Origin: Dolomedes plantarius
Taxonomy: Eukaryota; Arthropoda; Arachnida; Araneae; Dolomedidae
Assembly (NCBI GenBank): GCA_907164885.2
Contig: OU015492.1
Span: 207,425,493 to 207,489,492, forward strand
Direction of reading: 5' to 3'
DNA length: 64,000 nucleotides
Shown here: piece by piece, positions 44,874 through 56,931 of the stretch
Layout of the letters: the number at the start of each line of letters is the position of its first letter
Numbering within the stretch: position 1 is the first letter of the stretch
The notes under the pieces: model-generated
The model's input: the letters and a program-made list of their open reading frames with translations, nothing else
What the model was told of the DNA's origin: nothing
Database searches by the model: none
Position numbers and translations under genes: made by a program

Positions 44874-45174
44874 ACATTGGTGCAGAGTTCTCTGCCTGTG
44901 CCTTGGGGAATCCAGTGATTTATGTTCACTCTGTACTCTGTATATGCTTGGATCGCCTCCTCTGGCGGTTCGGATACATAGCATCAAAGAAAGGGCGGGG
45001 GGTCAGCGGGTCAAATGGTGTCGAGCGGGGTCGGGGGAGACACCAGATCAAAGAAACCTTAGGGGCGGGAATGGGGGTGGTTCTAAATACCGTGTCTAAT
45101 GTTACAGTGCCTAATGTGATGACAGGAATCGGGGGTCTGCAGGCAGAGAACTCTGAACCAATGTATATGCACCA
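44874..45174. mobile_element. Harbinger-like MITE candidate, GC-rich core
   Basis: Its inverted ends of about 35 bp begin TGGTGCATATACATTGGT and continue CAGAGTTCTCTGCCTG. TAA abuts both sides (44871-44873, 45175-45177), matching the 3-bp TWA duplication of PIF/Harbinger elements. The core around 44990-45085 is strikingly G-rich for this region. Short overlapping frames on both strands are not credible genes. Confidence 0.6.
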
Positions 45175-45177
45175 TAA

Positions 45178-46577
45178 GGAACATAATAACAAATCCCTTC
45201 TCACATTATACGTATTTTTAGATCGATCTGTTATAAGCTAAAAATTATAAATCAGGAATAATTATGCAAATAAACATGCACCAATAAGGAAAGATAGTGT
45301 AGTACTGTTTCATAAATAATAGACAAAGATTATGAGATGCTCATAAAATATGAGTTACAAAATAGTTGGAAGAAACTACCCATTGGAACATTGCGTTCTG
45401 AAGTTCCGAATAATAAAGAAACGGCCTACTGAAGAAAAAGCTTTGGTTAGGAAAGCAGAGAATACTGAATAGTATTTTTTATTTTAAAAAAGGGCCAATT
45501 TTTTTTCGGTGACCCGAACCGACAGTGATTTCCTACTTTATTTATATTTATATTTTTGAAAAAAATTTTTTTCCCACATCTCTCTAAATATTTCTACGAA
45601 TTACTTGAAAAATCTCTTTATTTTGGGAAAGATGCTGCAAGTGCAAATATCTGTATAATAGAACTAAAATTGCAATATAATTGTGCATGCCATTTCTGAA
45701 ATTCTTCCTCCCATCTAAAACATAATCTCATCGCTCTAAATGGATCATTCTGTATATATTATCAAAGTATTGAGAAATAAGTTTGTTAATGATGACTCAA
45801 AGAAATATGAGGTTTACGAATGAAAAGAGCATCGATCTTCAATTTATAATTTTGCATTAAACAGTATGATCAACAATAGTTTTTCTCGGTGCACATTAGT
45901 TTAAAGTATCGCATATATCCCGAGTTTATTGATTTTACATTAAGACTAAATTCTTAGCAGTGTAATTTCAAAAATATGAAACTGTATTAGGTGCCTATCC
46001 TAACGTTAGGTGTTCACATTTCTGCAGATACTTAAATTAAATTTCTACCCATATGTGACCTTATACAAATATTGTTTGCTTTAATATTTTAGGAGTAGAG
46101 TAAGCTGCTTTAAAAGTTTATGCTAATTTTTGAAAAAATTAAAGTATCACATCATGATTTAGTAAAAAATTAATTGAGAATTCACATGGAATTTCATTTA
46201 TTGTGTGAGAAAAATAGTTTTATGTTTAGTTTTCAATAACAAAAATATTACTTCTCTATATTTTCAATATTTTTTATATAACGTATTGTAGGAATATTTA
46301 TTTAAATACCCGATGATTTTATCTATATTTAGAATTGATTTTTGTAATATAAACGCATGCATTCATAAATATATGCATACTTACATTTTTTGTGTACTGT
46401 ATTATTCATTTGATATATAAAACATAAAGATTGTATTTCTTTCTGAAAAAGAATTATTTGCCTAGAAAACTTAATATATCTTGTTCTTATCATACTATGA
46501 GTTTTCAAACAATATTTGCTTTATCAAATATATAAGATTAAATGTATTACTAGATTAAAAAGTATGTGAAGTATGTA

Positions 46578-46580
<3 letters not shown>
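45178..46580. other. Intergenic, no feature recognised
   Basis: 1.4 kb of AT-rich sequence with no frame above 60 codons apart from microsatellite artefacts at the right edge. Confidence 0.5.

Positions 46581-46636
<56 letters not shown>
46581..46636. repeat. (TA)n microsatellite
   Basis: An uninterrupted TA run whose right edge is the insertion point of the mariner element. Confidence 0.95.
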
Positions 46637-46637
<1 letters not shown>

Positions 46638-47605
46638 GTAGGTAGGCTGAAAAGTAATGCACACATGCTTGTAGAGCGCGAACGAAATGACCTTCAAAAC
46701 AGCGCCAAGTGGCATTTGGAAGTTCCATCCCTCCTCAATACGCATGCGCAGGTTTGAAATCGTTGTGTTCATCCTGTGTATTTTGAAAAACGGTAGTATG
46801 GAGACGTGTTCTAGTGCTATGTGAACGGCGAGTTATACAGCGCGCTGTTATCGAATTTTTAACAGCTGAAAAAATGACTCCTACTGAGGAGATTCATCGT
46901 CGTTTAAAGGCTGTTTAAGGTGACGATGCTGTTGATAGGGGTACTGTAAATTGATGGGTAATAAAATTTCGTGGTTTCAAGCCTGGAAAAGCCATAATTG
47001 TTGATGAAACACGCAACGGACATCCGATCACTGCCACAGACGATGAACATCGCAAACTCGTCGACGATTTGATTCAAAATGACCGGCGAATCACTCAAAA
47101 GCGTATCGCAAACCATAATGGAGTATCCAAGGAACGTGTCTGCTTCATTATAGAACGATTGGGATACCGTAAAATCTGTGCTCGATGGGTTCCACGCCGT
47201 CTCACAGGCGAGAACAGCGTCGGACTGGAGAGGCTCTGCGAAACCTGAAGTTTGAACCGATTCCACACCCTCCTTATTCCCCCGATCTTGCGCCTTGCAA
47301 TTTTTATTTTTTTCCTTTACTCAAGAGAGACCTAAAGGGTAATCATTACACCTCGGACGATGTGGTGAAGGCGGCTGTCAAGTCGTGGATTCAAGAAAAG
47401 TCGGAAGAATTTTTCAGTGACGGAATGAGAAGACTTGTTACACGTTGGGAGAAATGTGTTAGCCTTAACGGTGACTATGTTGAAAAATAAATATATGATT
47501 TTGAAACTTAAGAATTGTACTTTAATGTTCTTTTTGCCCGATCTCGCCATTTCTTTTTGTTGGTGCCCTACAAGCATGTGTGCATTACTTTTCAGCCTAC
47601 CCTCG
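46637..47605 (+). mobile_element. Internally deleted mariner element
   Basis: The inverted ends share GGTAGGCTGAAAAGTAATGC and continue ACACATGCTTGTAG. TA lies at both boundaries. The length is 969 bp against about 1.3 kb for a full mariner, because the middle of the transposase gene is missing. Confidence 0.88.
46805..47490 (+). pseudogene. Mariner transposase with central deletion
   Basis: The N-terminal half carries the paired-type DNA-binding domain (RAVIEFLTAEKMTPTEEIHR; TQKRIANHNGVSKERVCFII) and continues to the CARWVPRRLT linker. The sequence then jumps to the C-terminal part, LKFEPIPHPPYSPDLAP and its downstream tail, ending at 47490. About 130 codons are absent, including the first two catalytic aspartates. 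Of the third motif, SPDLAP survives but the expected Asp is Cys (PCN). At least two nonsense codons (TAA near 46916, TGA near 46952) lie in the N-terminal half, so the copy was dead before or after the deletion. Confidence 0.8.
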
Positions 47606-47609
47606 TATA

Positions 47610-48149
47610 TATATGAGAATTATTTTTGGCACCACTACATATCAGAATTTAGGAAAGAATGTATAGAAGAAATAATTAACTATAAAAACTTTGCTTTAAA
47701 TATGGAAAAATGTTTTAAAATTAAAGTTTCAAAGGTAGTTAATGAAAAATAAGATCAACCTATTTGAGAAAATAAACAAGTGAATAACCCTCAGTAAACG
47801 AATTAAATATAAAAAAAATTAATAATTCATTTACTGGTATTAGTTAGTGCTCGTAAACAAAATGAGAAGACCCCATCGGGTGAAGTGTAGTTATATGTCT
47901 TGTCGAAGTACGCTGTAGACATGATGGTATGTTCTTGCAATCTGATGTAAACATTTGACTTGCTTCTTTGTCTAATTGTTTCTCGGGATTGAAAAAGCAC
48001 GTTTTTAAGTCTTTAAAAATGGACTTCAATTACTGGTTTCATAAAAGATTTGAAATTTATTCTTATCGAGATGGATAATGTTTTCGAAAAAATGTCTCGT
48101 CACCTTCTTTTCAGCATAAAAAATGTTGGGGAGATACTTGCCTTTGGGG
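47610..48149. other. Intergenic, no feature recognised
   Basis: AT-rich sequence leading into the next tandem array; no gene is visible. Confidence 0.5.
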
Positions 48150-48544
48150 AGATATATTTGTACATCCTTTCTTGCTTCTGTACGCATACAGATGTAGAAT
48201 GAAGATTAGACTATACACTATTGCACTGTTGAATGAAAATATTACTCTTTAATACAGCATTTTCATTTTATTAACCGGGAACTTTTTAAATACTAATTCG
48301 ACTGTCAGATATTACTCTGCCTGAATCTAACGGCAACATAGGTATTCAGAATGGGAGAGTATATTTGTACCCATACACAGCATGGTGTTGCCATAGAAAT
48401 TTTTGAACATTCTTTCTTCTTTCAGTACGCATACAGATGTAGAATGAAGATTAGACTATACACCATTGCACTGTTGAATGAAAATATTACTCTTTAATAC
48501 AGCATTTTCATTTTATTAACCAGGAACTTTTTAAATCGTCGAAC

Positions 48545-48585
48545 CAGGCAGAGTAATATTCGACAGTCAGATATTACTCTGCCTG
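48545..48585. other. Perfect 15-bp hairpin in tandem unit 2
   Basis: CAGGCAGAGTAATAT and ATATTACTCTGCCTG are exact reverse complements around an 11-nt loop. Units of 245 bp have only the right arm. Confidence 0.9.
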
Positions 48586-48806
48586 TATCTAACGGCAACA
48601 TAGGTATTCAGAATGGAAGAATATATTTGTACCCATACACAGCATGGTGTTGCCATAGAAATTTTTGAACATTCTTTCTTCTTTCAGTACGCATACAGAT
48701 GTAGAATGAAGATTAGACTATACACCATTGCACTGTTGAATGAAAATATTACTCTTTAATACAGCATTTTCATTTTATTAACCAGGAACTTTTTAAATCG
48801 TCGAAC

Positions 48807-48847
48807 CAGGCAGAGTAATATTCGACAGTCAGATATTACTCTGCCTG
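48807..48847. other. Perfect 15-bp hairpin in tandem unit 3
   Basis: The same structure and sequence as the hairpin in the previous unit. Confidence 0.9.
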
Positions 48848-49400
48848 TATCTAACGGCAACATAGGTATTCAGAATGGGAGAATATATTTGTACCCATAC
48901 ACAGCATGGTGTTGGCATAGAAATTTTTGAACATTCTTTCTTCTTTCAGTACGCATACAAATGTAGAATGAAGATTAGACTATACACCATTACACTGTTG
49001 AATGAAAATATTACTGTTTAATACAGCATTTTCATTTTATTAACCAGGAACTTTTTAAATACTAATTCGACTGTCAGATATTACTCTGCCTGTATCTAAC
49101 AGCAACACGGGTATTCAGAATGGGAGAGTATATTTGTACCCATACACAGCATAGTGTTGCCATAGAAATTTTTGAACATTCTTTCTTCTTTCAGTACGCA
49201 TACAGATGTAGAATGAAGATTAGACAATACACCATTCCACTGCTGAATGAAAATATTACTCTTTAAAATAGCATTTTCATTTTACTAACCAGGAACTTTT
49301 TAAATGCTGATTCGACTGTCAGATATTACTCTGCCTGAATCTAACGTAACATGCGTATTCAGAATGTAAGAGTGCATAATTTACCTATACACAACATGGT

Positions 49401-49859
49401 GTTGCCATTTCACGAGTGCGAAATTTTTTTTATCTTCTATTGATGAATACAACCAAATGCGTAACTATTAACGAAGTCAACAATTACAAAATTCTGAAGC
49501 ATGCGTGATTTGGTATGTAATTCTAATTGAGTTTTTCAATAATTTCCGAAAACGTATTTTCAATAAAAAAGTGGAGAAGATTTCAGTATCTAAAGCTTTA
49601 GGTAATTAGTTTTTGACTCTATGAAAAAATGTTTTATGAGAAATAATAACTTATTTTTTAAGGCATTAAAAAACATGACCCAGGTGCCCTATAGCAGTTG
49701 AGTGAATCAAGTAACTGAAACAATAATGACGATAACTTTTCCGATAAGTTTTGTGGTCTGATAACACCTGCACAAAGATTGAAAGGAATTATAAATAACT
49801 TTAATGTAAAGGCTCTAGTACCTGAATAAACGGACAAATGAATCGTGATTATGTATATA
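49401..49859. other. Intergenic, no feature recognised
   Basis: A 78-codon minus-strand frame running to 49894 extends into the Helitron and has no recognisable motif. No gene is called. Confidence 0.5.
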
Positions 49860-50550
49860 CTAGCTGAAAACCCGCTCTTCGCTACGGAGTACATTCAAAT
49901 TAAATACAACGGTCAACATATGCAATTTATGCCAAAAAATAAATATATATATTTATAATAAATGCGATGATCAATGTATACAATTGATGTAAAATTTATA
50001 TCTATCTATATATATATATTTATAAAAAAAATCGTAAGGGATATGCATTTTTTTGGATAATATCCAATCGTCTGCTGCTTTAGAAAGAGAAAAATATGTT
50101 TTTTGTCTATTTAGTTGTTACGCACGTGACGATAAATTTATTGAAAGTACCAGAAAAAGAAATCACGTGATCAGCATTTAATAAATTAAATTCTAAAAAT
50201 TAATCTTTAAAAATTCACCAAAAATCAGGAAATGGAGGTAAAAATTCAAAAAAAATTTCATTTTGAAGGAATTTTGATGATCTTTCTCGTGGTATAAATT
50301 TTATAACCCTCAATGTATTATTTTAAATGCAAACGTAAAAAAAGTTTTTAAAAAAGCTTAAAAATTTAATTTAAAAAAATCTAAGAATTTTTGAAAAATC
50401 TTTCTTAGTGCACCCCTACACTATTAGAAGAATCGCCATGCAAAATTTCAGCCCTTTAGGTCCAGCGGTTTGGTCTGTGCGTTGTATGTCAATCAATCAG
50501 TCAGTCAGTGAATGAATGAGTCAGTTACGGAACTGTTTTATATATATAGA
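49860..50550 (-). mobile_element. Non-autonomous Helitron, copy D (short subfamily)
   Basis: On the minus strand it starts TCTATATATATAAAACAG at 50550 and ends CTAG at 49863-49860. Host A and T flank it, and the subterminal hairpin around CTTCGCTACGG is intact. It is 691 bp long and non-coding. Unusually, a 15-bp near-identical direct repeat (TGAATCGTGAYTATG) lies on each side at 49839-49853 and 50551-50565. Confidence 0.85.
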
Positions 50551-50565
50551 TGAATCGTGACTATG

Positions 50566-51126
50566 CAGCAAGGGACAAGGATAACTACGCATAAAGCAGA
50601 TACATCACTTTACAAGGTTTGTTTCAGTATACGAAATACTACATCTCAACTCTCCCGAAAGACCTAGATTCAATCTTGCATATTTTCTGTTCCCAAAATT
50701 TATCCAAGAAATTGTTGCCGACCCCACTTCTCCGTATTAATCATTCGGTGGAAAATTTTAAATATTTTAGAATCAAAAATTAATGAGCATTTTTCTTACA
50801 GTATAGAAAATAAGTAACTCGAATTTCATCGGCGATTCGTGGAAAATGAACAAAATTAACACAAAATGTTTGAGAAAAATAATATTTTTGAATGCAACCG
50901 TCCTGTAATAATGAAATATTTTCTTCTGCCCAAGATTTAGAGAAAAGAAAATTATCTTTGTCCATTGATAAATTTCCCTGGAATTTCAAAAGGATGCAAT
51001 TAAGGCACGTGCAAACGGGGAATTGTGACATTAAATTACAAAAAAAAAATGGAATCTAGAAATTAGAAGAATTCATCACTGCGTATTCAGTTCAAAATAG
51101 GGTTACAAAAAGTATTTATGTATGAA
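50566..51126. other. Intergenic, no feature recognised
   Basis: Sequence between two Helitron copies; an 83-codon minus-strand frame shows no motif. Confidence 0.5.
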
Positions 51127-51208
51127 CTAGCTGAAAACCCTCACTTCGCTACGGAGTACATTCAAAGTAAATACAACGGTCAATGTATACAATTAATGGC
51201 AAAAATAA

Positions 51209-51269
<61 letters not shown>

Positions 51270-51963
51270 GACGATCAATATATACAATTGATGTAATACA
51301 TATATATATATATATATATATATATCTTTATAAAAATATCGTAAGGGATATTTTTATAGACAAAATAATGTAGAAGAAATTATTCAAGTTAAATCTAATA
51401 TAAAGAATACTAAAGAATATAGTACTGTTAATATAGTACAGTTTGTAGAACGTTTCTTTTAATGTATTTTAATATTTTTTTGGATAATGTCCAATCGTCT
51501 GCCGCATTATCAAGAAAAAAAAAAAATTTTTTTGTCTATTTAGTTTTTATTCACGTGACGATAAATTTATTTAAAGTGCCAAAAAAAGAAATCACGTGAT
51601 CAGCATTTAATAAATTAAATTCTAAAAATTAATCTTTAAAAATTCGCCAAAAATCAGAAAAGTGAGCTAAAGATTCGAAAAAGATCTCATTTTGAAGGAA
51701 TTTTTATGATCTTTTTCGTGATATAAATTTTATAACCAACAAATTATTATTTTAAATGCAAACTTTAAAAAAGTTACAAAAAACAGCTTAAAATTTAATT
51801 TTTAAAAAATCTAAGAAGAATTTTTGAAAAATCTTTCTTAGTGCACCCCTACACTATAAGAAGAATCGCCATGCAAAATTTCAGCCCTTTAGGTCCAGCG
51901 GTTTCGCCTGTGTGTTGTATGTCAGTCAGTGAGTCAGTTACGGAACTGTTTTATATATATAGA
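51127..51963 (-). mobile_element. Non-autonomous Helitron, copy E (long subfamily)
   Basis: On the minus strand it runs from TCTATATATATAAAACAG at 51963 to CTAG at 51130-51127, preceded on the plus strand by A. The CCCTCACTTCGCTACGGAG subterminal region is conserved. It has the long internal segment with repeated ATATAGTAC phrases also seen in copies A and C. Confidence 0.85.
51212..51268. repeat. (AT)n microsatellite inside Helitron E
   Basis: An AT run at the same internal position as the microsatellite in copy B, with a single phase break. Confidence 0.9.
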
Positions 51964-53041
51964 CTATACAAACTTTGTTTTCTACCTTGTACGTATTAAA
52001 TATAATGTATAATTTGCTACTAACATTAAGTTCAAAAGCTTAGTTGTAAACATTTAACATTAATGAATAAAAAGAAAGTTCTGGTGTAGATTAGATTATT
52101 AAAACATGATCGGAAACCTGTGTGAAGTATGTCTCTCAACTGCCGTGTTCGCTAATGGTGGCCGGGGCACGTAAAATAGGGCTTGGCTGCAATGTCCTTC
52201 AAGTTCTCAAATTACCTAGGGCTACCATGCTTTATTTAAATAATTATTATTTTACAGCATTTTTACTCATTGGAGTGAGTGACAACACTGTTTAAAATCA
52301 TAACAGCCTTTTTTAATGAAAGCAAGAAGAAGCTATAGTTAAATAGAAAAGAAAGTCTTGATTTGAAGATCAAAACTAAATTTTGTCACTTCAATTTGAA
52401 GTCTTATTTTGTGAAAGTAAGAGCAAACTTATGATTTAATGTATAGCAGATAATTTTTGTAATCATTAAAGGAAAAAATTATATAAAAACAAAGTTTGGT
52501 TTCTGCAGGTCTTTCGCAATGGAAGCCATTTTGCCAAAAACAACAACATCTTGTACCTAGGGCCCTGGCCTCTGGTAGAAAAGAGGTGGACGTAAACTTG
52601 GGAAGTGTAGAATTCTCACTGATACCCCCGAGAAAAATGAAATTCAAGCACAAATATTGAAAAAAGTAATTGTTAAAAAAAAGTTACAAAATCTGTGTTT
52701 GAAACAGAAAATTTATATGGGATCATTAAGAAGACAATGGAGAAAAAAACATACATTAGAAAGTGATGAAATAATAAACATTTCTTCCTTTAAGACATTG
52801 CCTAAAATTAACATTTCTTACTTACAAAGATTTTAGAAGTTGTGCATGAAAGAAATAATGCAAAGAAATTGTTTTTTTTTAATTTAAAAAACAATTAAAG
52901 TTTTTGGAAATAACTGGCCGTAGGTACAACAGTGTTATTGTACCTAGGGCCATTTGTAATTTTTTTTAAATTTTCAATTTCATTTAAAATTTTTTTTTCT
53001 ACACTTGATGTGATGTTTATTTAAAGAGAATAAAGCACGTA
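51964..53041. other. Intergenic, recurring GTACCTAGG phrase
   Basis: TTGTACCTAGGG occurs near 52551 and 52938. Its complement-like TAGGTACAACAGT occurs near 52922 and, beyond the mariner, near 54430. I cannot fit these into a bounded element. The 74-codon minus-strand frame shows no motif. Confidence 0.45.
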
Positions 53042-54353
53042 CACAGTGCGTCAAATAAGTTTTAAGACTGGATCTGTAAAAAGAAATGGAAACAAGAAAT
53101 TAATACCTGTTTTGGTTTTTTATTCAAAATAGGACCCTCCGGCTTCAATGCAATTTTTACAGCGATTTATTAATGAATCGAACGCCTGTTGTAAATCACT
53201 TTGTGGAATGGCCTGCAAAGCACGCTTCGAAGCTTCTTGTATGGTCGAAATATCCTCAAAATAACATCCTTTTAACTTCATTTTAAGTTTTGGGAATAAG
53301 GAGTAGTCACAGGTTGCTAAATCAGGCGAATACGGTGGATGGTTCAACACAGACATTATTTTTTGCCAAAAATCGACGAACAATAAGGGAGGTGTGACTG
53401 GGTGCATTGTCGTGTAACAAACACCAACTGCTTTCAGTCCTATAGTCTGGACGAATGCGACGAATTCTGGCCATCAAACGCTATAAAACAGCTAAGTAGT
53501 GTTGACCTGTAATTGTTTGTCCAGTTGGAACAAATTCTTTGTGGATAATACCTTTACTATCGAAGAATGTAATGAGCATTGTTTTGATTTTGGATGGAAC
53601 TTTTCTTGTTTTTTTTGGCTTGCGGTGAATTTGGTGTCTTCCATTCCGCACATTTTCGCTTTGTTTCAGAATCATATTGGAAACACCAGGTTTCATCACC
53701 AGTAACAATGGACTTCAAGAAGTTTGGATCGTTTTCAGCAGCTGAAATAATGTCTCCGTGATCTGCACTTCTCTTTGCTTTTTGTTCAGGGGTTAAAGTG
53801 TGTGGAACAAAGTTAGCACACACTTTTGTTTTGCACCAAATCTTCATGCAGGATGGTTCGAATTGTATCTTTGATGATATTTAAAGAGCCTTCCATCATT
53901 CTCAGTGATGCACAGCGATCGTTTGTTACGAAATTTCGCACTTTCTCAATAACTTCAGGTCCCCTAGATGAAATTGGTCTTCCACTACGCTGATCATCTT
54001 CTATCGTATCTCTTCCGCCCATAAAACGTTTGTGCCACACAAAAACATTTGATCTACTTAAACAACAGTCACCGTAAACTTGTTTCTTGAATTGGTATGT
54101 TTCCGAAGCAATTTTACCAAGTTTTGCGTTAAATTTAATTTCAGCTCTTTGCTCCATCTCAAAAAATCAACATGAAAAAAATTCACTTCTGCAATAAACG
54201 CTCGACTTCTCTCAACTACTTAACGAAATGCGCACAACTTGTTAGCAGTGTGCCAGTAGACGATGGACGATATGACGCATGCGGATTTACACTAACAGCG
54301 CCTTTACAACCTGTGCTCTGGGACGAGTCTTAAAACTTATTTGACGCACTGTG
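53042..54353 (-). mobile_element. Mariner element, DD34D type, coding region broken
   Basis: The inverted ends CACAGTGCGTCAAATAAGTT continue TTAAGACT, with TA at both boundaries (53040-53041, 54354-54355). The length of 1312 bp is that of a full-size mariner. The transposase gene fills the minus strand but is interrupted. Confidence 0.9.
53120..54157 (-). pseudogene. Mariner transposase with several frameshifts
   Basis: It starts MEQRAEIKFNAKLGKIASET with the first DNA-binding half (VFVWHKRFMGGRDTIEDDQR, SGRP linker). It then continues in other frames through TGDETW (first Asp) and FDSKGIIHKEFVP, and past an HDNAPSH motif (second Asp). It ends with PPYSPDLATCDY (third Asp) and closes at 53120. 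Thirty-four residues separate the second and third aspartates across the last frame change, the DD34D spacing of true mariners. Frame changes near 53830, 53600, 53500 and 53400 rule out a functional protein. The order and length are otherwise complete. Confidence 0.85.
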
Positions 54354-54632
54354 TATAGTATACAAACTATTATTATTATTGTAAGTTAGTTATAAGTAAA
54401 GATACTTCCATTTGAAAATAGCCGGTCCTAGGTACAACAGTTTCCCCTAGATGTCATTAAATAAAACTAACTATATTTTCGTTAGGTATCTAAGAAATAA
54501 ATGTATTCCCATTGCAATAATGACTGTGTTTTAAAGCATGTTATACGAACAGTAGAGCAATAATTTTGCAAAGTAAATTATGGGCAAAGTTTATTTTATT
54601 AAAATTACAAGATAAAAAGAGCTTTTTATATA

Positions 54633-55016
54633 CCATGCTTTTAAATTTTCTGTTGAATCATATAAACTTGACAATTCTATGCATTAATAAATACTTAAAA
54701 AAAATTTTTTTTGATGAATTATCCCATCAACTTGAAAGAAAATGAAGTTATTTGGAAGTTAACTTGCGTTTAACTTTTCGTTTCAGTCCCGGTCGATAGA
54801 TGGCTGCACCAGTCTACAAAGCAAAATTAACTGAAAATTATTTTAATTCTGCTTAAAGGTGGCTAAAAGTATTGAAATAATGCATTTCTGAGCTATTCTA
54901 AAAGTTTCAAATTTCTAGCTAGTCGGGAAGTTAGTTAAAAATCGATTGCAAGATTTTGTGCTGGACAAACACATGCACACACAAACAAACAAGAATGCGA
55001 GTTAATAAAAACATGG
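54633..55016 (-). mobile_element. TA-flanked MITE (CCATGTTTT family), copy 2
   Basis: The reverse orientation of the elements at 3591 and 63162; ends CCATGCTTT and AAAACATGG next to TA. It shares GATAGATGGCTGCACCA and AATCGATTGCAAGATTTTG blocks with the others. Confidence 0.65.
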
Positions 55017-55018
55017 TA

Positions 55019-56881
55019 ATAAAATTATTGCTATAGAGCAGATAAACTTCGAAATCAGTAAAAATAGGAAAGGTATTTACTTGTAGCTTAAAAAATAGCT
55101 ATTAAAATCATTCTCATTAAACCCCCACTTATGTGTACGTCTTTTGTTATATATTTTTATGGTAATCGATTAACTTATATTACGCAACTACATTCGCTAA
55201 TACTTAATAATTCTATTTGTTTGTAGAGCTGTTCTTAAAAGCTAGCTATCCAGATTTAAACATAAAAGTTATTTTTACTATCTTATTTAAGTTAAACGTA
55301 TATGTTTATAGATAAAATATGAATAATTTTGCAGCTGAAAATTATTCTGTGAACATTAGTGAATATCATGTGTACAAAAAATATTTCCTGTATTTGATTG
55401 TCCCGAATTAAATAAAAAAATTATATATATATATATATATACACACACACAGCATGATAACCTTTTTGGTCTGGGAGCAGCTTCGTCATTTTAAAGCATG
55501 CATACTAAGAAAAAAGTAGTTATTATTTTATAGGATAGATGGCGCCAGAAGTTATATTGGCGAATAGCGTATACCTAAAAACATACAGATATTGATTCTT
55601 GGCGAATAAAAAAGAGAGCGAAATTAGCTTAATCCCAAATATTTTTTAAATTACGTTCAGCGAAAGAAATATCCAATGAAAGAAACATACGCGGTCTAAC
55701 ATGATTTTCAGGAAAAGAGATTATTTTACTTCAGCGAAAATTAAGCTAAAACTTGTATTGAGGAATTACAGAAATCTGAGCTAGTAAAAGCGAAATGCAG
55801 GAATAGACAGACAGGAGTTTTGGTTAGGTTCTTTACTTAACATTGATTAAAATTAAGTAAGGAACCAATTTATTAAGTAAGGAACTTAACCAATGTGTAG
55901 TTTATATATATATATATATATATGTATATAAGAATCACGTTTGTTATTACTGTTTTTGATTCTTATAAGCGGTTGATTCTTATTGCCGAAATTTTAGTTT
56001 TGGGACAGGCACACACACACCCATATATACATATATTAGATAATTTACCATAAAATACTCTTTAATTTACGTTCTTTATTAAAATTAAATTTTATAATTT
56101 TAAAAATACAACTTAATTTCTAGACCTGTAAGTAGATACACATATTTATAGTAAGAGAAGAAAAAAGTCCAATATTTGTTACAACATACCTGCTTAACAG
56201 TTTTAACATTTCAACTGCAGGAAAGGAGGATGAAAAATTTTTTCTATGTTAGTTTAATGTAATGAAGTTTTCAGGAGGCTGTTTATACTTCTTTCAATAC
56301 CAATACTCTCAGACGAAGATTCACCTTCTAGCTTACGTTTCACGATTTGATAACGTGCTGAATCTACTAATGTCAGGTTTTCCTAAGTGATAGTGGACAC
56401 TTCGCCGAAGATTTGTGTGTTTCAGGGTCCAGGAATCCACAACCAGTATGTGGGAGATGGGAAAAAAGAGTTCCTGTCTTTGTTTGTCAGTGGAGAAAAG
56501 TGAAATCGGATCCGGACGGGTAAAGATGCCCCCGGGTGAAGCTAATAGGACAGTGTTGTGCTAAAGCCTTTAAGGGGAAACTATTATGTTATGTCTAACA
56601 AAGAAAGGGATGCATTTTATGACTGTATTCCATCCCATCTTATCACTCTTTCATTAAAAAAATTGAAGAAAGAACTTCGTGCCTTTTGAGGGTTTAAGTG
56701 TATTTTTTTGAAAAATGAAAGAAAAGCGAAGAGTGTAAGCTGATTCTTAAAACCAGTGGATTGATTCTTTAAAGCGAAAATTTTAACATGGAAATAATAC
56801 ATTTGTTTTTGTTTTTGCGATATTGATTCTTATAAACGGTTGATTCTTATAACCACTTACCACTATAAGCAGCGGTGGTTA

Positions 56882-56884
<3 letters not shown>
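55019..56884. other. Intergenic with a repeated TTGATTCTTATAA phrase
   Basis: TTGATTCTTATAAGCGGTTG near 55958 recurs near 56825 as TTGATTCTTATAAACGGTTG in the same orientation. Short AC and TA microsatellites lie near 55420, 55907 and 56010. No gene is visible. Confidence 0.5.

Positions 56885-56926
<42 letters not shown>
56885..56926. repeat. (TA)n microsatellite, left of Tigger
   Basis: A TA run interrupted by the insertion of the pogo/Tigger element; it continues on the element's far side at 59075. Confidence 0.95.

Positions 56927-56928
<2 letters not shown>

Positions 56929-56931
<3 letters not shown>

Larger units (their letters stand above)
48150..49400. repeat. Tandem array, 245- and 262-bp units
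   Basis: The anchor TACGCATACAGATGTAGAAT (or one-base variants) recurs at 48181, 48426, 48688, 48950 and 49195. Spacings are 245, 262, 262 and 245 bp. The longer units carry an extra 17 bp that completes a hairpin (see the two hairpin entries). The last unit decays toward 49400. There is no coding potential. Confidence 0.92.

Noticed and set aside
52540..54440. GTACCTAGG/CCTAGGTAC phrases as ends of an element enclosing the mariner
   Set aside because: Positions and orientations do not give a consistent pair of inverted or direct termini.
55940..56884. Second pogo-like element from the repeated TTGATTCTTATAA phrase
   Set aside because: The two phrases are in direct, not inverted, orientation, and only one CAGTAACCACCGC-like end is visible.
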